Shown in pieces: positions 1 to 11,881 of a DNA stretch of 64,000 nt. Every line of letters begins with the position of its first letter. Positions within the stretch are counted from its first letter, which is position 1. Origin of the DNA: Erpobdella octoculata (Eukaryota; Annelida; Clitellata; Hirudinida; Erpobdellidae); NCBI GenBank assembly GCA_963978895.1, contig OZ022238.1, forward strand, positions 39,383,820 through 39,447,819. The letters run 5' to 3'. Both the position numbers and the translations under genes were made by a program. The notes under the pieces are model-generated. The model worked only from the letters and a program-made list of their open reading frames with translations. It did not search any database and was not told the DNA's origin.

Positions 1-1569
1 TTTTGCGGCGTAGATGGCTGTACGTTGTCTAAGACGTAATGAGATGGGAATTTCTCCACATTCTACGAGCAGTGCATTACAGTTAGTTTTCCCACCTGCT
101 CCACATGAAATTCTCAAAGCGCTGTTCTGTATTGTCTGGAGTTTCTTTTTGAGAGATTCATTGGCTTGGTTGAAGGCTTCGCCACCGTATTCTAGTATAG
201 AGCGAATGGCTGCCTTGTAAAAAGTGAGAAGAGTTCTTTTATGGCTACCCCACGAAAGTCCTGTAATTGCTCTCATGAGGTTTAGTCTTTTTTTTGTTCT
301 CGCTATGGCATATGCAATGTGTGGTCCCCATGTGGCTGCTGTGTCAAAGATAACGCCTAAAAACTTGTATTCGTGAACTTTGGTGATGTTTACTTCAAAG
401 ATTTTTAAGTGGTGTTTTGTGTCTTCTTTTTTTTTATCTGGGTTTCGAGAAAAAAGGAGACTGACAGTTTTTGATTTAGATATTTTGAAACCCAGATCGG
501 TGAGTGCAACTGTAACTTTGTTCAAGTAGTTTTGCATGTGAGTGTAGATTTCCTTGATATTGTTGCCGGTAATCCAAAATGCGCAATCATCTGCATATAA
601 AGAAATCTTTATGTTTTTTGGTGGTGTGGGTAGATTGTTTAGAAGAATGGTGAAAAGAGTAGGACTGAGTACGCTTCCTTGTGGAGTTCCGTTTTCTTGT
701 AGGTGAGTGTCGGAGAGTTCGCTCCCAACCCTCACTTGAAAAGTTCTTTGCTTCAAAAAATCATCTAACCATTTTAATATCCTTCCTCTAAGTCCATATT
801 GATGGAGGGTATGGATGACGCCTTTACTCCATACTAGATCGAACGCTTTTTCAAGGTCAATAAAAACTGCTAAGGTGGCCTGTTTTCTTTTAAATCCTGT
901 AGCAGTGTCGTGTTGGAGTCTAACTACGTGGTCAATGCATGATCGGGATCGTCGAAAGCCAGACTGTTCGGTTTTGAGAAGGTTGTGGACATCAAGAAAA
1001 AATGTGAGGCGCTTTTTAAGTATCTGCTCCATGATTTTGCACGTAGCCGACGTAAGAGAGATTGGCCGGTATGAGTTGGGATCTTCTTTGGGCTTGCCGC
1101 TTTTGTGGATTGGAATGATGAGGGAGTGTTTCCAAGAAACAGGGAGTTTTCCAGTAGTCCTGGAAGCTTGGAGCATAGAGAGTAGGTGTTGTCTATTTGT
1201 CGGAGAGAGTTGCCATAGGATTTCATAACTGACTTTGTCGTAACCTGGGGCTGTGTTTTTTTTTTAGATGCTGTTGTTTAATGCTTGTGTTAATTCTTGT
1301 TCTGTTATGTCTGTATTTAAAAGTTGTATTTCTTTTTCCAAATGCAGAGGTGATTGGGTTTCATCCAGAAGTATTTTGTCGATCGTTTTTTCCTTTTGTT
1401 TTTTCTGCATAGAAAAGGCTCGTAAAAGATTGGAATCACTTGAGTTGATTGCTATTGTATTGGCTAAAAGATTGGCTTTTTCTTTGTCGGTGAAAAGGAG
1501 TGTGTTTTCAGTTGGATCAAAAAGAGTTGGAAGTTGGCTGATTTCTGTTTGGGAGCTCATGGCTTTCAC
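1..1569 (-). pseudogene. LINE ORF2, reverse transcriptase part (I/Nimb-like), cut by window edge
   Basis: The minus strand encodes the RT of a non-LTR retrotransposon, which makes cDNA at the nicked target. Reading down from 1569 I see AVFIDLEKAFDLVW (motif A, near 825-880), NGTPQGSVLSPTLF (motif B, near 640-695) and ISLYADDCAF (catalytic YADD, near 575-605). A thumb-like segment containing RSILEYGGEAFNQ runs to base 1, where the window ends; an RNase H would follow in this clade. An in-frame TAA near 1264, between NNSI and KKNTAPGY, interrupts an otherwise continuous frame. The TAA and a frameshift near 1650 make this copy defective although its motifs are well preserved. The I/Nimb assignment rests on the EN-RT layout and is tentative. 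Confidence 0.85.
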
Positions 1570-1604
1570 GGTTTTCCAGAGGTCTTTCAGCGGTGTGGCG
1601 TGGC

Positions 1605-2735
1605 TTATTTTTTCACAATAGTTTTCCCAAGCTTTCCTTTTAGCGTTGTTATTATTTTTTTGGTGTTCTTTTTATGAGCTTTATATGCTTCTAGGTCATC
1701 ATTATATTTTGTTTTTGCATATCGGTTTTTCATTTTGTTTCGCTCTTTAACAGCATTGTGACAGTCAGAGTTCCAGAAGTATGAGTAGGGTTTGTCATGG
1801 TTGTGATTTCTGACTTTTTTTGCCGGTGTGTTTTTAATGACAGATAGCTCAATACCCTCTAGAAAACTGTTAAAGAGCTCGTCTAATGACAGTTGTTTAT
1901 TTTGGTTATTGTCTAGGTGCAGAGTAAGATGTTTATTGAAATCAACCCAGTTGGTGTTTCTCAGCTGCCATCTGTTTGGTGGTGATGATTTGCGAATTGG
2001 TTGTTGTAGGATAGCTATTTCTGTGGGAATGTGGTCACTATCGAGGTATGGGCAATTAGGCAGTGTTTTCCATTCTGCTTTGGTGGCAATTTGAGGTGTT
2101 GTTATGCATACATCAATGGCGGTTGAGGTAGTGCAACCGATATATGTGGGGGATCCGTCATTTAATGCAACTAGGTTGTTGTCCTCCATCAATTTCTCAA
2201 TTATGAGTCCTTTTCGGTCGGACGTTTTGGCTCCAAATATGATTGAGTGAGCATTGAGGTCCCCTGTGAGAAGAATGTTTTGTCTTGCTAAATGAGGAGT
2301 AAGATTGGCTACTAAAGTTGTTGCATGATGTTTTGGGTTGATATAAGTGTTGAGAACATCAATTTTAGTGCCACTTTTTGTTTGGATTATAGAGGAAAGG
2401 ATAGGAAAGTTTGATTTTAGTTTTTCTGTGTGGTGTTGGAGAGAATTGAGTATGAGTGTGGCTATCCCTTCCGTGGCTCGGCCGTTTATAGCAATTGGAC
2501 CGTCGGTTCTGTATGTCGTGTATCCTCGAATTTGAAGTTGTTGTGTGGCTTTTAAGTGTGTTTCTTGCAAGCAGATGATGTCTGGGGGATTAGCTGTTTT
2601 AGCTAGGTAGGCTTGAAGGTCGTTTTTATTATTCAATATTCCGTTGCAGTTCCATTGGATTATTTTAACTGTTTGTGTGGAAGAAAAGGCTCTAGTTTCG
2701 GAGATGTTTTGTGCAAGATTTGGTGTTGCATCCAT
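1605..2735 (-). pseudogene. LINE ORF2, apurinic-like endonuclease part
   Basis: This is the N-terminal endonuclease domain of the same LINE; it nicks target DNA to prime reverse transcription. The 376-aa frame begins MDATPNLAQN. It shows the APE-family landmarks IIQWNCNGIL (residues about 25-34), DIICLQETHLK (about 52-62), LTGDLNAHS (about 155-163) and LDSDHIPTEI (about 231-240), the last holding the catalytic SDH. The frame ends early at VKK. The next frame (NAKRKAWENYCEKISH) continues the protein into the RT part, so an indel in the A-run near 1650 is the likely lesion. The start is the first Met after a short upstream ORF ending at 2770. Confidence 0.85.
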
Positions 2736-2769
2736 TTTAATGTCTGTTTGATTTTTTCTCGGCTTCCGT

Positions 2770-2970
2770 TTAATCCTCTTTTTGGCTGGTAGGTGTTTTT
2801 GTTGAGGACAACGTTGTTTGATTTAATACTATCTGTGGAAGGATGTCCGTGATAGTTAGTTTCAAATTCATTTTTTTAAAAGATGTTGTCACCGACGAGA
2901 AGATGGCCTCTGTGATATCTGTTTCTTGTCCATTTTCCTTGGCAACTTTCAAATTTCTTGGAGTCTCCAT
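2770..2970 (-). CDS. short ORF upstream of LINE ORF2, possible ORF1 remnant
   Basis: A 66-aa frame (METPRNLKVAKEN...) ends 35 bases before the LINE ORF2 start on the same strand. This is the position of ORF1 in two-ORF LINEs. No zinc knuckle, RRM or coiled coil is visible, so it is either a truncated ORF1 or chance. The assignment comes from position only. Confidence 0.25.
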   Translation of the reverse strand: METPRNLKVAKENGQETDITEAIFSSVTTSFKKMNLKLTITDILPQIVLNQTTLSSTKTPTSQKED

Positions 2971-2979
2971 TTCTGAATA

Positions 2980-3990
2980 AATAAAAACTTAGCGAAAGTG
3001 CCTAGTAATTTAAACAATTTGTTTATGCTGAAAGGGTAATGCTAGGTTGATGTAAGATGGCTATATTTAAATAAAGGAAAGTTGTGTAACGGAAGCGATT
3101 GAAAGATTTGAATTAGTGAATAGGTTATAGCCCGAGAAAATCACGTGTTGCAAATTTAATTAAAATTTAATTTTGTATGGAAATAAATATTGCAACGCAA
3201 ACAGTAATATGAATATAGATATAAAAATGAGAAAAAGAGTAATAACAGAAGTATTAAATTTAATAAATTAGAATAGAGATAAGAGTGTGTTTACGGGATG
3301 AGCGATATAAGAGGAATGTGCGTATAAAAAAGGTAGAAAGGTATAAAGTAGGTAGATGTGTAGACAAATATATTACACTTACACGTTTAAATATATATTT
3401 AAATACTTATGCGAGCTTGAATAAAAGTATATTCTAAATAGAAGAAAAGCGTATGGACGAATATATATGTTATGGCCGGAGAGAAACACGTGTGCTAATT
3501 AAAATAGAATTGAAATGCTAATATGTATATAAATATGTATAAGTATGAAATCAAATTAAGGAATGCAAATAAAATAATATATGTATGGTTATATTAAGTA
3601 AAAAAAATTATTGAATTAAACTCGATAAATATAAATAGAATATGTGTGCTGAGTGATAAAAGATGAATGTACGTTCTAAAAGATAAGATATGAGTAAATG
3701 TTTAAAGGCGGAGATAAACTTTTAATGTTTTATGTAAATCTATGCGAACGTAAGTAACGCCGTAAGCTGAAAAATTAAATATAAAAAATCAACTTAACGG
3801 AGAGAGTCCTGATATTGCAGGCTAGACTTAAAATCGTTCACAGTTGAATAATCCGAAGTGCAGAATCTGTGTTCCCAGTAAGTCGGTGAGATAAATTTCT
3901 CGTGCTCTAAAAAGATCTCAAAATCTGCGTTCTCTATCGTATCAGTTCTCTTGTTCAGTTGCAACCAAGGAGTCTTATATTATATATTTT
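2980..3990 (-). other. candidate LINE 5' UTR with degenerate ~345-bp duplication
   Basis: No gene is visible. Two related stretches lie about 345 bases apart. Each has a TTATRGCCSGAGA-type core, a CACGTG or CACGTGTG, and a T/A-rich tail (near 3125 and near 3470). A GC-richer block at about 3790-3990 follows. The position directly upstream of the LINE ORFs on the minus strand suggests tandem promoter monomers. This is inference. Confidence 0.3.
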
Positions 3991-4371
3991 TTTATAAATG
4001 TTAAAGTTATCATCAAGTAATGGGTGTGTTGTAAAAAATTGCGTTTTTGAACATAAGAAATGTGCATGCTCTTATTCAAGATCCATACTAATATAATACA
4101 AAATAGCATTTATATCGTGTCCTTATAAAAAAAAACAATTTTTCCGCAAAGGTGCACAATTCATCAACATCTCGGAAAAAGAAAACAATTCTTTGGGGCT
4201 ATTTTTGGCCAGAAACGAAAACCGACAACGAAAAAGGTCAAAGTTTGCAAATTTTTCGTCAGTCAAACTGTCAAACCTTTTGAAATTTTTATTTAGTCAA
4301 TCAACAACGTCAATCGATTCAAATCTAAACAGTTTAACAGAAAATCAGTAGTCAAAGTAGAATAAACGAAT

Positions 4372-4890
4372 ATTGTATGCTAGAAACAACAGTGTATCGA
4401 CGTTCTTTCCTAGCAAGTTGCTACGGCGATCAGCATAAATTTGACCCGCAGCCCTGAACATCTGTTCACTGGCAACGCTAGTCGGAGGAGCAGACAGATA
4501 TTTTCTCACTCCTGGCTCAAGAAGGTGAAACTGGCTGTTGTACCACTATCCGTATATATTGGTAGAACGCGGAACACGAGGTTGTTCAAGATAGATGGAT
4601 AACTGCTTCTCGACTGTATCCAGAGTCGATGAGTCCAACGCTGTTTTCGTTAATTTTTCAGATGCATCAAAGTTGTCATAGTCGTCCCACAGACTCGACG
4701 AAGCCGGTGCCTATCTACTGCTGGTGCCATGGGCTCGTATATATGAACACAGGTGATCGGCGTAGAAATTCGATAATTGTGTTCTTGGATGCATCTTTTT
4801 GTTTACTGTCAAAATACATATCTTTAAATCTAGGATCTAGCAACGTCGCCACGATCAAATTGGGCATTGTCTCAGTGGCGGCAATTCAAT
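4372..4890 (-). pseudogene. hAT transposase C-terminal remnant
   Basis: Reverse-strand translation gives pieces of a hAT transposase in the expected order. NLIVATLLDPRFKDMYF (near 4800-4865) comes first. Then comes a stretch like STLDTVEKQLSIYLEQPR (near 4575-4635). Last is the C-terminal dimerisation motif VASEQMFRAAGQIYADRRSN (near 4420-4485), followed by LLGKNVDTLLFLAYN. These match the LLDPRFK and SASERVFSxAG landmarks known from hAT proteins. Frames change between the pieces, so the gene is dead. No terminal repeats were assigned. Confidence 0.75.
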
Positions 4891-5260
4891 AAAACCTTGG
4901 GGGGCATAGATTTTTTAAATTTAACCTAGAGAATCTTAAAACTCAAAAGTATATATATTAGATTAATAATATATGTAACATTTTACAAAGTGCATGTCAA
5001 GCTAGGACAGACCCACAGGGGCGCAACAAATCAGAAATAACTGGGGGTCAAGTATGGAAAAGGGAAAAAGCCCGCCGCAGCTGAAAAAACTTTTTGACTA
5101 TCTTAAGTCTGCAGTTTTTTTATCATTAAGAATTTATTAATGATAGAAAAGAAAGACTGCAAGCGGAAGATAATCAAACTCAGTCTTAAACCAGTTGAAG
5201 CAAATATTTAAACAAGTAAATTAAAAACGAATTTTTAAAACCCAATGCTTTTATATGTAA

Positions 5261-6688
5261 CTAGCAGTGCCCGTAGCGGCTTCGCTCGCATGAAATTAGA
5301 GAGTTTGAACCGTGCATCCATAGTAGAGATCAATTTTTTAGGTCTCGGCTCGGCCCGTCGACAACTTAGCCCAGCCCGTTTTAAAAACCCAAACTCCTGG
5401 CCCGGCACAGCCCGTCTGAATTAGGCCCGGCCCATTCTTACAGGCTTAGAAGTTCTATATACTTGATGAAAAACTTCGGCCCGTCCCACCTTGACTTCAG
5501 GTTTGGCCCGGCCCAACTGAACACCCTAAAATCACTAAAATATCTATATACTTGGTGAAAAACCTCGGCCCGTTCCACTTTGATTTAAGGTTTGGCCTGG
5601 CCCGTGTGAAGACTCTAAAATAACGGCTTGGCCCGACCGGTGATAAACTGAACTTAGCTACTTTTAACCGGCACAAAACTTCAAAATACTAATTTTTACA
5701 TTTGTAGCACTTACAGTTTTTGAGTAGCAGTTATTTTGAAATCAAATAACCCTTTTTTCCATCCCACATTTGATGTCCTGGAAACCAAATTTTTAAAAAA
5801 ATGTTGAAACACTTATATCATAATTTTTTGAGTAAATACTAAATACTAATTTTGACATCTGTAGCATTAACAGTTTTTGAGTAGCAGTTACTTTAAAAAC
5901 CAAAGAAAACCTTTTTCCACCCCACATTTGAGGTCCTGAAAACCAAAATTTCAAAAAATGGTGAAACACATATATTCTTATTTTTAGAGTAGAAACTAAA
6001 TACTAATTTTTACTTTTGTAGCATTAACAGTTTTTGAGTAGAAGCTACTTAAAAAACCAAATAACCCAATTTTCCAACCCACATTTGAGGTCCGGGAAAC
6101 CAAATTTGTAAAAAATGGTGAAACACGTATATCTTTATTTTTAGAAAAGAAACTAAATAATAATTTGTACATCTGTGGTATTTACTGTTTTTGAGTAGCA
6201 GTTACTATAAAAGACAATTAGCCCTATTTTCCACCCCACATTTGAAGTCCTGGAAACCAAATTTTCAAAAAATGCTAAAACACGTATTTCATTATTTTTG
6301 GAATAGAAACTAAATACTAATTTTTACTCCTGTAGCATTAACAGTTTTTGAGTAGAAGCTACTTTAAAAACCAAATAACCCAATTTTCCAACCCACATTT
6401 GAGGTCCGGGAAACCGAATTTTCAAAAAATGGTGAAACACGTATCTTTTTATTTTTCAAAAAGAATCTATATACCAAATTTCAAAAAAAAATTTTAGAAA
6501 AAATTTTTAGAAAAAAGTTTGTTTTCCAGTTTTTTCCCCTCAGGAGCAAAATTTTCAAAAATCCTTTCTTAGCGGATGTTTACGCTATAAAAGTAATATA
6601 AGTTCCAAATTTCACGTTCCTAGGATATGGCGTTTGAGCTCGGCGTTGATTATCAGTCAGTCAGGACATGTTCTTTTATATATATAGA
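5261..6688 (-). mobile_element. Helitron-like element H1, copy 1
   Basis: On the minus strand the element starts TC + TATATATATAAAAGAACATG (ending at 6688). It ends with a small AGCG/CGCT hairpin, then GGGCACTG and CTAG (5264-5261). The flanks are A (5260) and T (6689), the A^T target of Helitrons. Inside are a short TGACT tract, a module with repeated GGCCCGGC-like words and several units of about 157 bp. There is no Rep/helicase ORF, so it is non-autonomous. Confidence 0.75.
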
Positions 6689-6766
6689 TTAAAACACAAA
6701 TTTTGCAATCAATTTTTTCTTATATTATAAACACGCACACGTACACATATACATACATATATATAA

Positions 6767-6770
<4 letters not shown>

Positions 6771-6842
<72 letters not shown>
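6771..6842. repeat. (TA)n microsatellite
   Basis: Nearly uninterrupted alternating T/A, flanked by CA-rich sequence. Confidence 0.95.
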
Positions 6843-6851
<9 letters not shown>

Positions 6852-6861
6852 AAATTAATTA

Positions 6862-7507
6862 AAATTAACTAAATTAATTGACTTATTGTAAAATTAATAA
6901 TTGAATATTGCATTGTCTTCTATTTTGAGCATGTATGCAAAATTTGAAAAAAATCTATCATCAGGAAGTGACTCAAAAATTGATTGCAAGATTTGAAACA
7001 GACAGAGAAACAAACAGACAGACAGAGAAACAAACAGACAGACAGAGAAACAGAGACGACGAGTTAATAAAAGCATTGGTAATAATAAAAATATCATCAA
7101 AAAGCATCGAATTTAAATATCTCAACTATTTTCATGAAAATTTCGCATACGCTTGAGAATCGCGGTCAGTGAGTGTGGTTCGTGTTAACTTGGTAAAATA
7201 GTCTGCCAGTCGGTTAGCGTTTTGTGGTTAAGAAAACCCTCAAGAAAACCCTCAAGAAAACCCTCAAGAAAACCCTCAACAAAACCCTCAAGAAAACCCT
7301 CAAGAAACCCCTCGATAAAAACCTCAAGAAAATTAACTAAATTAATTGACTTATTGTAAAACTAATAATTGAATATTGCATTGTCTTCTATTTTGAGCAT
7401 GTATGCAAAATTTGAAAAAAATCTATCATCAGGAAGTGACTCAAAAATTGATTGCAAGATTTGAAACAGACAGAGAAACAGAGACGACGAGTTAATAAAA
7501 GCATTGG
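6862..7507. repeat. direct repeat pair around a 12-bp minisatellite
   Basis: The block at 6862-7084 is repeated at about 7330-7507 almost exactly. The shared text includes the TTGAATATTGCATTGTCTTC word and an AAACAGACAGAGAAAC tract, shorter in the second copy. Between them, about 7229-7331, lies an array of AAGAAAACCCTC with roughly eight units, diverging at its right end. The block resembles the 3' half of the H3-type Helitron (AAGATTTG followed by ACAGACAAAC repeats). Confidence 0.8.
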
Positions 7508-7543
7508 TAAAAAATTTATGATATGTATAAACATATAAATATA

Positions 7544-7703
7544 CTAGCGGGGGCACCCAGCGTTGCCCGGGGTTTTTAGAGGTTTACCTAATGCGTTTCT
7601 TTTTCGCTCCGGTTTCCTTCCAGCTTGCGATCCCGGTCGTTATCCGTTCCCTGTCGCTTTCCCGCTCATTTTTTCGCTCTCAGTTCCCCCCCTAGATCCG
7701 ATT
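7544..7703 (-). mobile_element. Helitron-like H2, 3' end (minus)
   Basis: On the minus strand a CGGGAAAGCGACAGGGAACG-like GC-rich tract runs into AACCCCGGGCAACGCTGGG and finishes with CTAG at 7547-7544, flanked by A at 7543. The terminal hairpin before CTAG is the Helitron 3' signature. The element's internal (TGTA)n tract follows to the right. Confidence 0.75.
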
Positions 7704-7948
7704 CTACATACATACATACATACATACATACATACATACATACATACATACATACATACATACATACATACATACATACATACATACATACATACATACA
7801 TACATACATACATACATACATACATACATACACACACACATACATACATACATACATACATACATACATACATACATACATACATACATACATACATACA
7901 TACATACATACATACATACATACATACATACATACATACATACATACA

Positions 7949-7979
<31 letters not shown>

Positions 7980-8128
7980 TGAATGAGCATTTAGTACCGA
8001 AATATTGTAAAAAACACATACATACATACATACATTCATACATATATAAACACACACACAGACACACATACATGCACAAACACATACATACATACACACA
8101 CACATACATACGCACATACATATATATA
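7704..8128. repeat. (CATA)n microsatellite, pure then degenerate
   Basis: Pure CATA runs from about 7704 to 7977 with one CACACACA interruption near 7832. Mixed CA/CATA sequence continues to 8128. Long frames here (HTYI or MYVC repeats) are spurious. Confidence 0.97.
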
Positions 8129-8775
8129 CTAGCAGTGCCCTTAGCGGCTTCGCTCGCATGAAATTATAGAATTTGAACCGTGCATACATAGTAGAGTACT
8201 GCACGGATCAATTTTTTAGGTCTCAGCTCGGCCCGTCGACAACTTGGCCCAGCCCGTTTCAAAAACCGAAATTCCTGGTCCGGCCCGGCCCGTTTTTACA
8301 GGCCTAGAAGTTCTATATACTTGATAAAAAACTTTGGCCCGTCCCACCTTGACTTGACCTAAATACTAATTTTTACTCCTGTAGCATTAACAGTTTTTGA
8401 GTAGAGGCTACTTTAAAAACCAAATAATCCAATTTTCCAACCCACATTTGAGGTCCGGGAAACCGAATTTTAAAAAAATGGTGAAACACGTATCTTTTTA
8501 TTTTTCAAAAAGAATCTATATAACAAATTTCAAAATCTCCTAATTTTTGGTTTTCGAGATATACATTGCTTTAAAAAAAAGTTTGTTTTCCAGTTTTTTC
8601 CCCTCAGGAGCAAAATTTTCAAAAATCCTTTCTTAGCGGATGTTTGCGCTATAAAGGTAATATAAGTTCCAAATTTCACGTTCCTAGGATGAGGCGTTTG
8701 AGCTCGGCGTTGATTATCAGTCAGTCATCTGTCAGTCAGTCAGTCAGTCAGGACATGTTCTTTTATATATATAGA
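8129..8775 (-). mobile_element. Helitron-like H1, copy 2 (internally deleted)
   Basis: Has the H1 3' end (CTAG at 8132-8129 on the minus strand) and 5' end (TC at 8775-8774). It jumps from the GC-rich module directly into the last repeat unit, so most 157-bp units are missing. Its 5' terminus abuts the next H1 copy with no base between. Confidence 0.75.
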
Positions 8776-10428
8776 CTAGCAGTGCCCGTAGCGGCTTCGC
8801 TCGCATGAAATTAGAGAGTTTGAACCGTGCATCTATAGTAGAGATCATTTTTTTAGGTCTCGGCCCGGCCCGTCGACAAATTAGCCCAGCCCGTATTAAA
8901 AACCCAAACTCCTGGCCCGGAGCAGCCCGTCTGAATTAGGCCCGGCCCATTTTTACAGGCCTAGAAGTTCTAAATACTTGATGAAAAACTTCGGCCCGTC
9001 CCACCTTGACCTCAGGTTTGGCCCGGCCAAACTGAATAATAATAATAATAATAATGATGAATTTATATAGCGCCAGATAAGTCAGAGGCGCTTACGAAGG
9101 TTCCTTTGGATCGGAAACTTCGAAGAACACGCTATTTTCATAGACATGAGAAAGCAATGCGAGTGAACTCCTTGCCTAAGGGAGTTACGCTGGTGACGCA
9201 GGTGAGGCTTGAACTGCCGACCTAACGATCAACAGGCGAGCGCTCTACCGCTCTGCCACCAGCGCCTTAAAATCAAGACCCTAAAATCACTAAAATATCT
9301 ATATACTTGGTGAAAAACCTCGGCCCGTCCCACTTTGATTTAAGGTTTGGCCTGGCCCGTGTGAAGACTCTAAAATAACGGCATGGCCCGGCCGATGATA
9401 AACTGGACTTAGCTACTTTTAACCGGCACAAAACTTCAAAATACTAATTTTTACATTTGTAGCACTTACAGTTTTTAAGTAGCAGTTATTTTGAAATTAA
9501 ATAATCCTTATTTCCACCCCACATTTGAGGTCCCGGAAACCAAATTTTCAAAAAATGCTAAAACACGTATTTCATTATTTTTGGAGTAGAAACTAAATAC
9601 TAATTTTTACTTCTGTAGCATTAACAGTTTTTGAATAGCAGCTACTTTAAAAACCAAATAACCCAAAAAATGATGAAACACGTATATCTTTTTTTTTTGA
9701 GTAGATACTAAGTATTAATTTTTACATCTGTGGCAATTACAGTTGTTGAGTAGCAGTTACTTTAAAAACCAAATAACCCAATTTTCCAACCCACATTTGA
9801 GGTCCGGGAAACCAAATTTGTAAAAAATGGTGAAACACGTATATCTTTATTTTTAGAAAAGAAACTAAATAATAATTTTTACATCTGTGGTATTTACTGT
9901 TTTCGAGTAGCAGTTACTATAAAAGACAATAAGCCCTATTTTCCACCCCACATTTGAAATCCTGGAAACCAAATTTTTAAAAAATGCTAAAACACGTATT
10001 TCATTATTTTTGGAGTAGAAACTAAATACTAATTTTTACTTCTGTAGCATTAACAGTTTTTGTGTAGAAGCTACTTTAAAAACCAAATAACCCAATTTTC
10101 CAACCCACATTTGAGGTCCGGGAAACTGAATTTTCAAAAACTGGTGAAACACGTATCTTTTTATTTTTCAAAAAAAATCTATATACCAAATTTCAAAATT
10201 TTCTCATTTTTGGTTTTCGAGATATACATTGTTTTAGAAAAAAAAGTTTGTTTTCCAATTTTTCCCCTCAGGAGCAACATTTTCAAAAATCCTTTCTTAG
10301 CGGATGTTTACGCTATAAAAGTAATATAAGTTCCAATTTTCACGTTCCTAGGATGAGGCGTTTGAGCTCGGCGTTGATTATCAGTCAGTCAGTCAGTCAG
10401 TCAGGACATGTTCTTTTAAATATATAGA
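8776..10428 (-). mobile_element. Helitron-like H1, copy 3
   Basis: Complete H1 from CTAG at 8776-8779 to GA at 10428. It carries several 157-bp units and a SINE at 9036-9266. It was inserted between the last A of copy 2 and the following T, so the two elements sit head to tail. Confidence 0.75.
9036..9266 (-). mobile_element. tRNA-derived SINE inside Helitron copy 3
   Basis: On the minus strand the element begins GGCGCTGGTGGCAGAGCGGT. TGGCAGAGCGG fits a pol III A box, and GTCGGCAGTTCAAGCC about 35 bases on fits a B box (GTTCRANNC). A body follows, then GGCGCTATATAAATTCATC and an (ATT)n tail at 9036-9057. Sister H1 copies read straight from AACTGAA to GACCCTAAAATC at this point, so the SINE is an insertion. 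A GCGCTATATAA-type tail before (ATT)n is a theme I know from other invertebrate SINEs. Confidence 0.75.
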
Positions 10429-10432
10429 TGTA

Positions 10433-11873
10433 CTAGCAGTGCCCGTAGCGGCTTCGCTCGCATGAAATTAGAGAGTTTGAACCGTGCATCCATAGTAGAG
10501 ATCAATTTTTTAGGTCTCGGCTCGGCCCGTCTACAACTTAGCCCAGCGCGTTTTAAAAACCCAAACTCCTGGCCCGGCACAGCCCGTCTGAATTAGGCCC
10601 GGCCCATTCTTACAGGCTTAGAAGTTCTATATACTTGATGAAGAACTTCGGCCCGTCCCACCTTGACTTCAGGTTTGGCCCGGCCCAACTGAAGACCCTA
10701 AAATCACTAAAATATCTATATACTTGGTGAAAAACCTCGGCCCGTTCCACTTTGATTTAAGGTTTGGCCTGGCCCGTGTGAAGACTCTAAAATAACGGCT
10801 TGGCCCGGCCGGTGATAAACTGAACTTAGCTACTTTTAACCGGCACAAAACTTCGAAATACTAATTTTTACATTTGTAGAACTTACAGTTTTTGAGTAGC
10901 AGTTATTTTGAAATCAAATAACCCTTTTTTCCACCCCACATTTGATGTCCTGGTAACCAAATTTTTAAAAAAATGTTGAAACACTTATATCATAATTTTT
11001 TGAGTAAATACTAAATACTAATTTTGACATCTGTAGCATTCACAGTTTTTGAGTAGCAGTTACTTTAAAGACCAAAGAAACGTTTTTTCCACCCCACATT
11101 TGAGGTCCTGAAAACCAAAATTTCAAAAAATGGTGAAACACATATATCCTTATTTTTGGAGTAGAAACTAAATACTAATTTTTACTTTTGTAGCATTAAC
11201 AGTTTTTGAGTAGAAGCTACTTTAAAAACCAAATAACCCAATTTTCCAACCCACATTTGAGGTCCGGGAAACCAAATTTGTAAAAAATGGTGAAACATGT
11301 ATATCTTTATTTTTAGAAAAGAAACTAAATAATAATTTTTACATCTGTGGTATTTACTGTTTTTGAGTAGCAGTTACTATAAAAGACAATTAGCCCTATT
11401 TTCCACCCCACATTTGAAGTCCTGGAAACCAAATTTTCAAAAAATGCTAAAACACGTATTTCATTATTTTTGGAGTAGAAACTAAATACTAATTTTTACT
11501 CCTGTAGCATTAACAGTTTTTAAGTAGAAGCTACTTTAAAAACCAAATAACCCAATTTTCCAACCCACATTTGAGGTCCGGGAAACCGAATTTTCAAAAA
11601 ATGGTGAAACACGTATCTTTTTATTTTTCAAAAAGAATTTATATACCAAATTTCAGAAAAAAATTTTAGAAAAATTTTTTAGAAAAAAAGGTTTGTTTTC
11701 CATTTTTTTCCCCTCAGGAGCAAAATTTTCAAAAATCCTTTCTTAGCGGTTGTTTACGTTATAAAAGTAATATAAGTTTTAAATTTCAAGTTCCTAGGAT
11801 GAGGCGTTTGACCTCGGCGTTGATTATCAGTCAGTCATCTGTCAGTCAGGACATGTTCTTTTATATATATAGA
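10433..11873 (-). mobile_element. Helitron-like H1, copy 4
   Basis: Complete H1 (CTAG 10433-10436, GA end 11873). The CACATTTGANGTCC word recurs at 10936, 11095, 11252, 11409 and 11566, spacings of 157-159 bases. Only TGTA separates it from copy 3. Confidence 0.8.
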
Positions 11874-11881
11874 TGTATGTA

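Noticed and set aside
815..1228. 137-aa plus-strand frame over the LINE RT
   Set aside because: It is the antisense shadow of the RT palm on the minus strand.
7563..8204. Frames of 116-178 aa rich in HTYI or MYVC
   Set aside because: Translations of the CATA/TGTA microsatellite; stop-free because the 4-base unit gives no stop in these phases.
9440..11850. CRISPR-like regular repeats
   Set aside because: Units of about 157 bp are contiguous tandem repeats within Helitrons, with no repeat-spacer alternation, in a eukaryotic genome.
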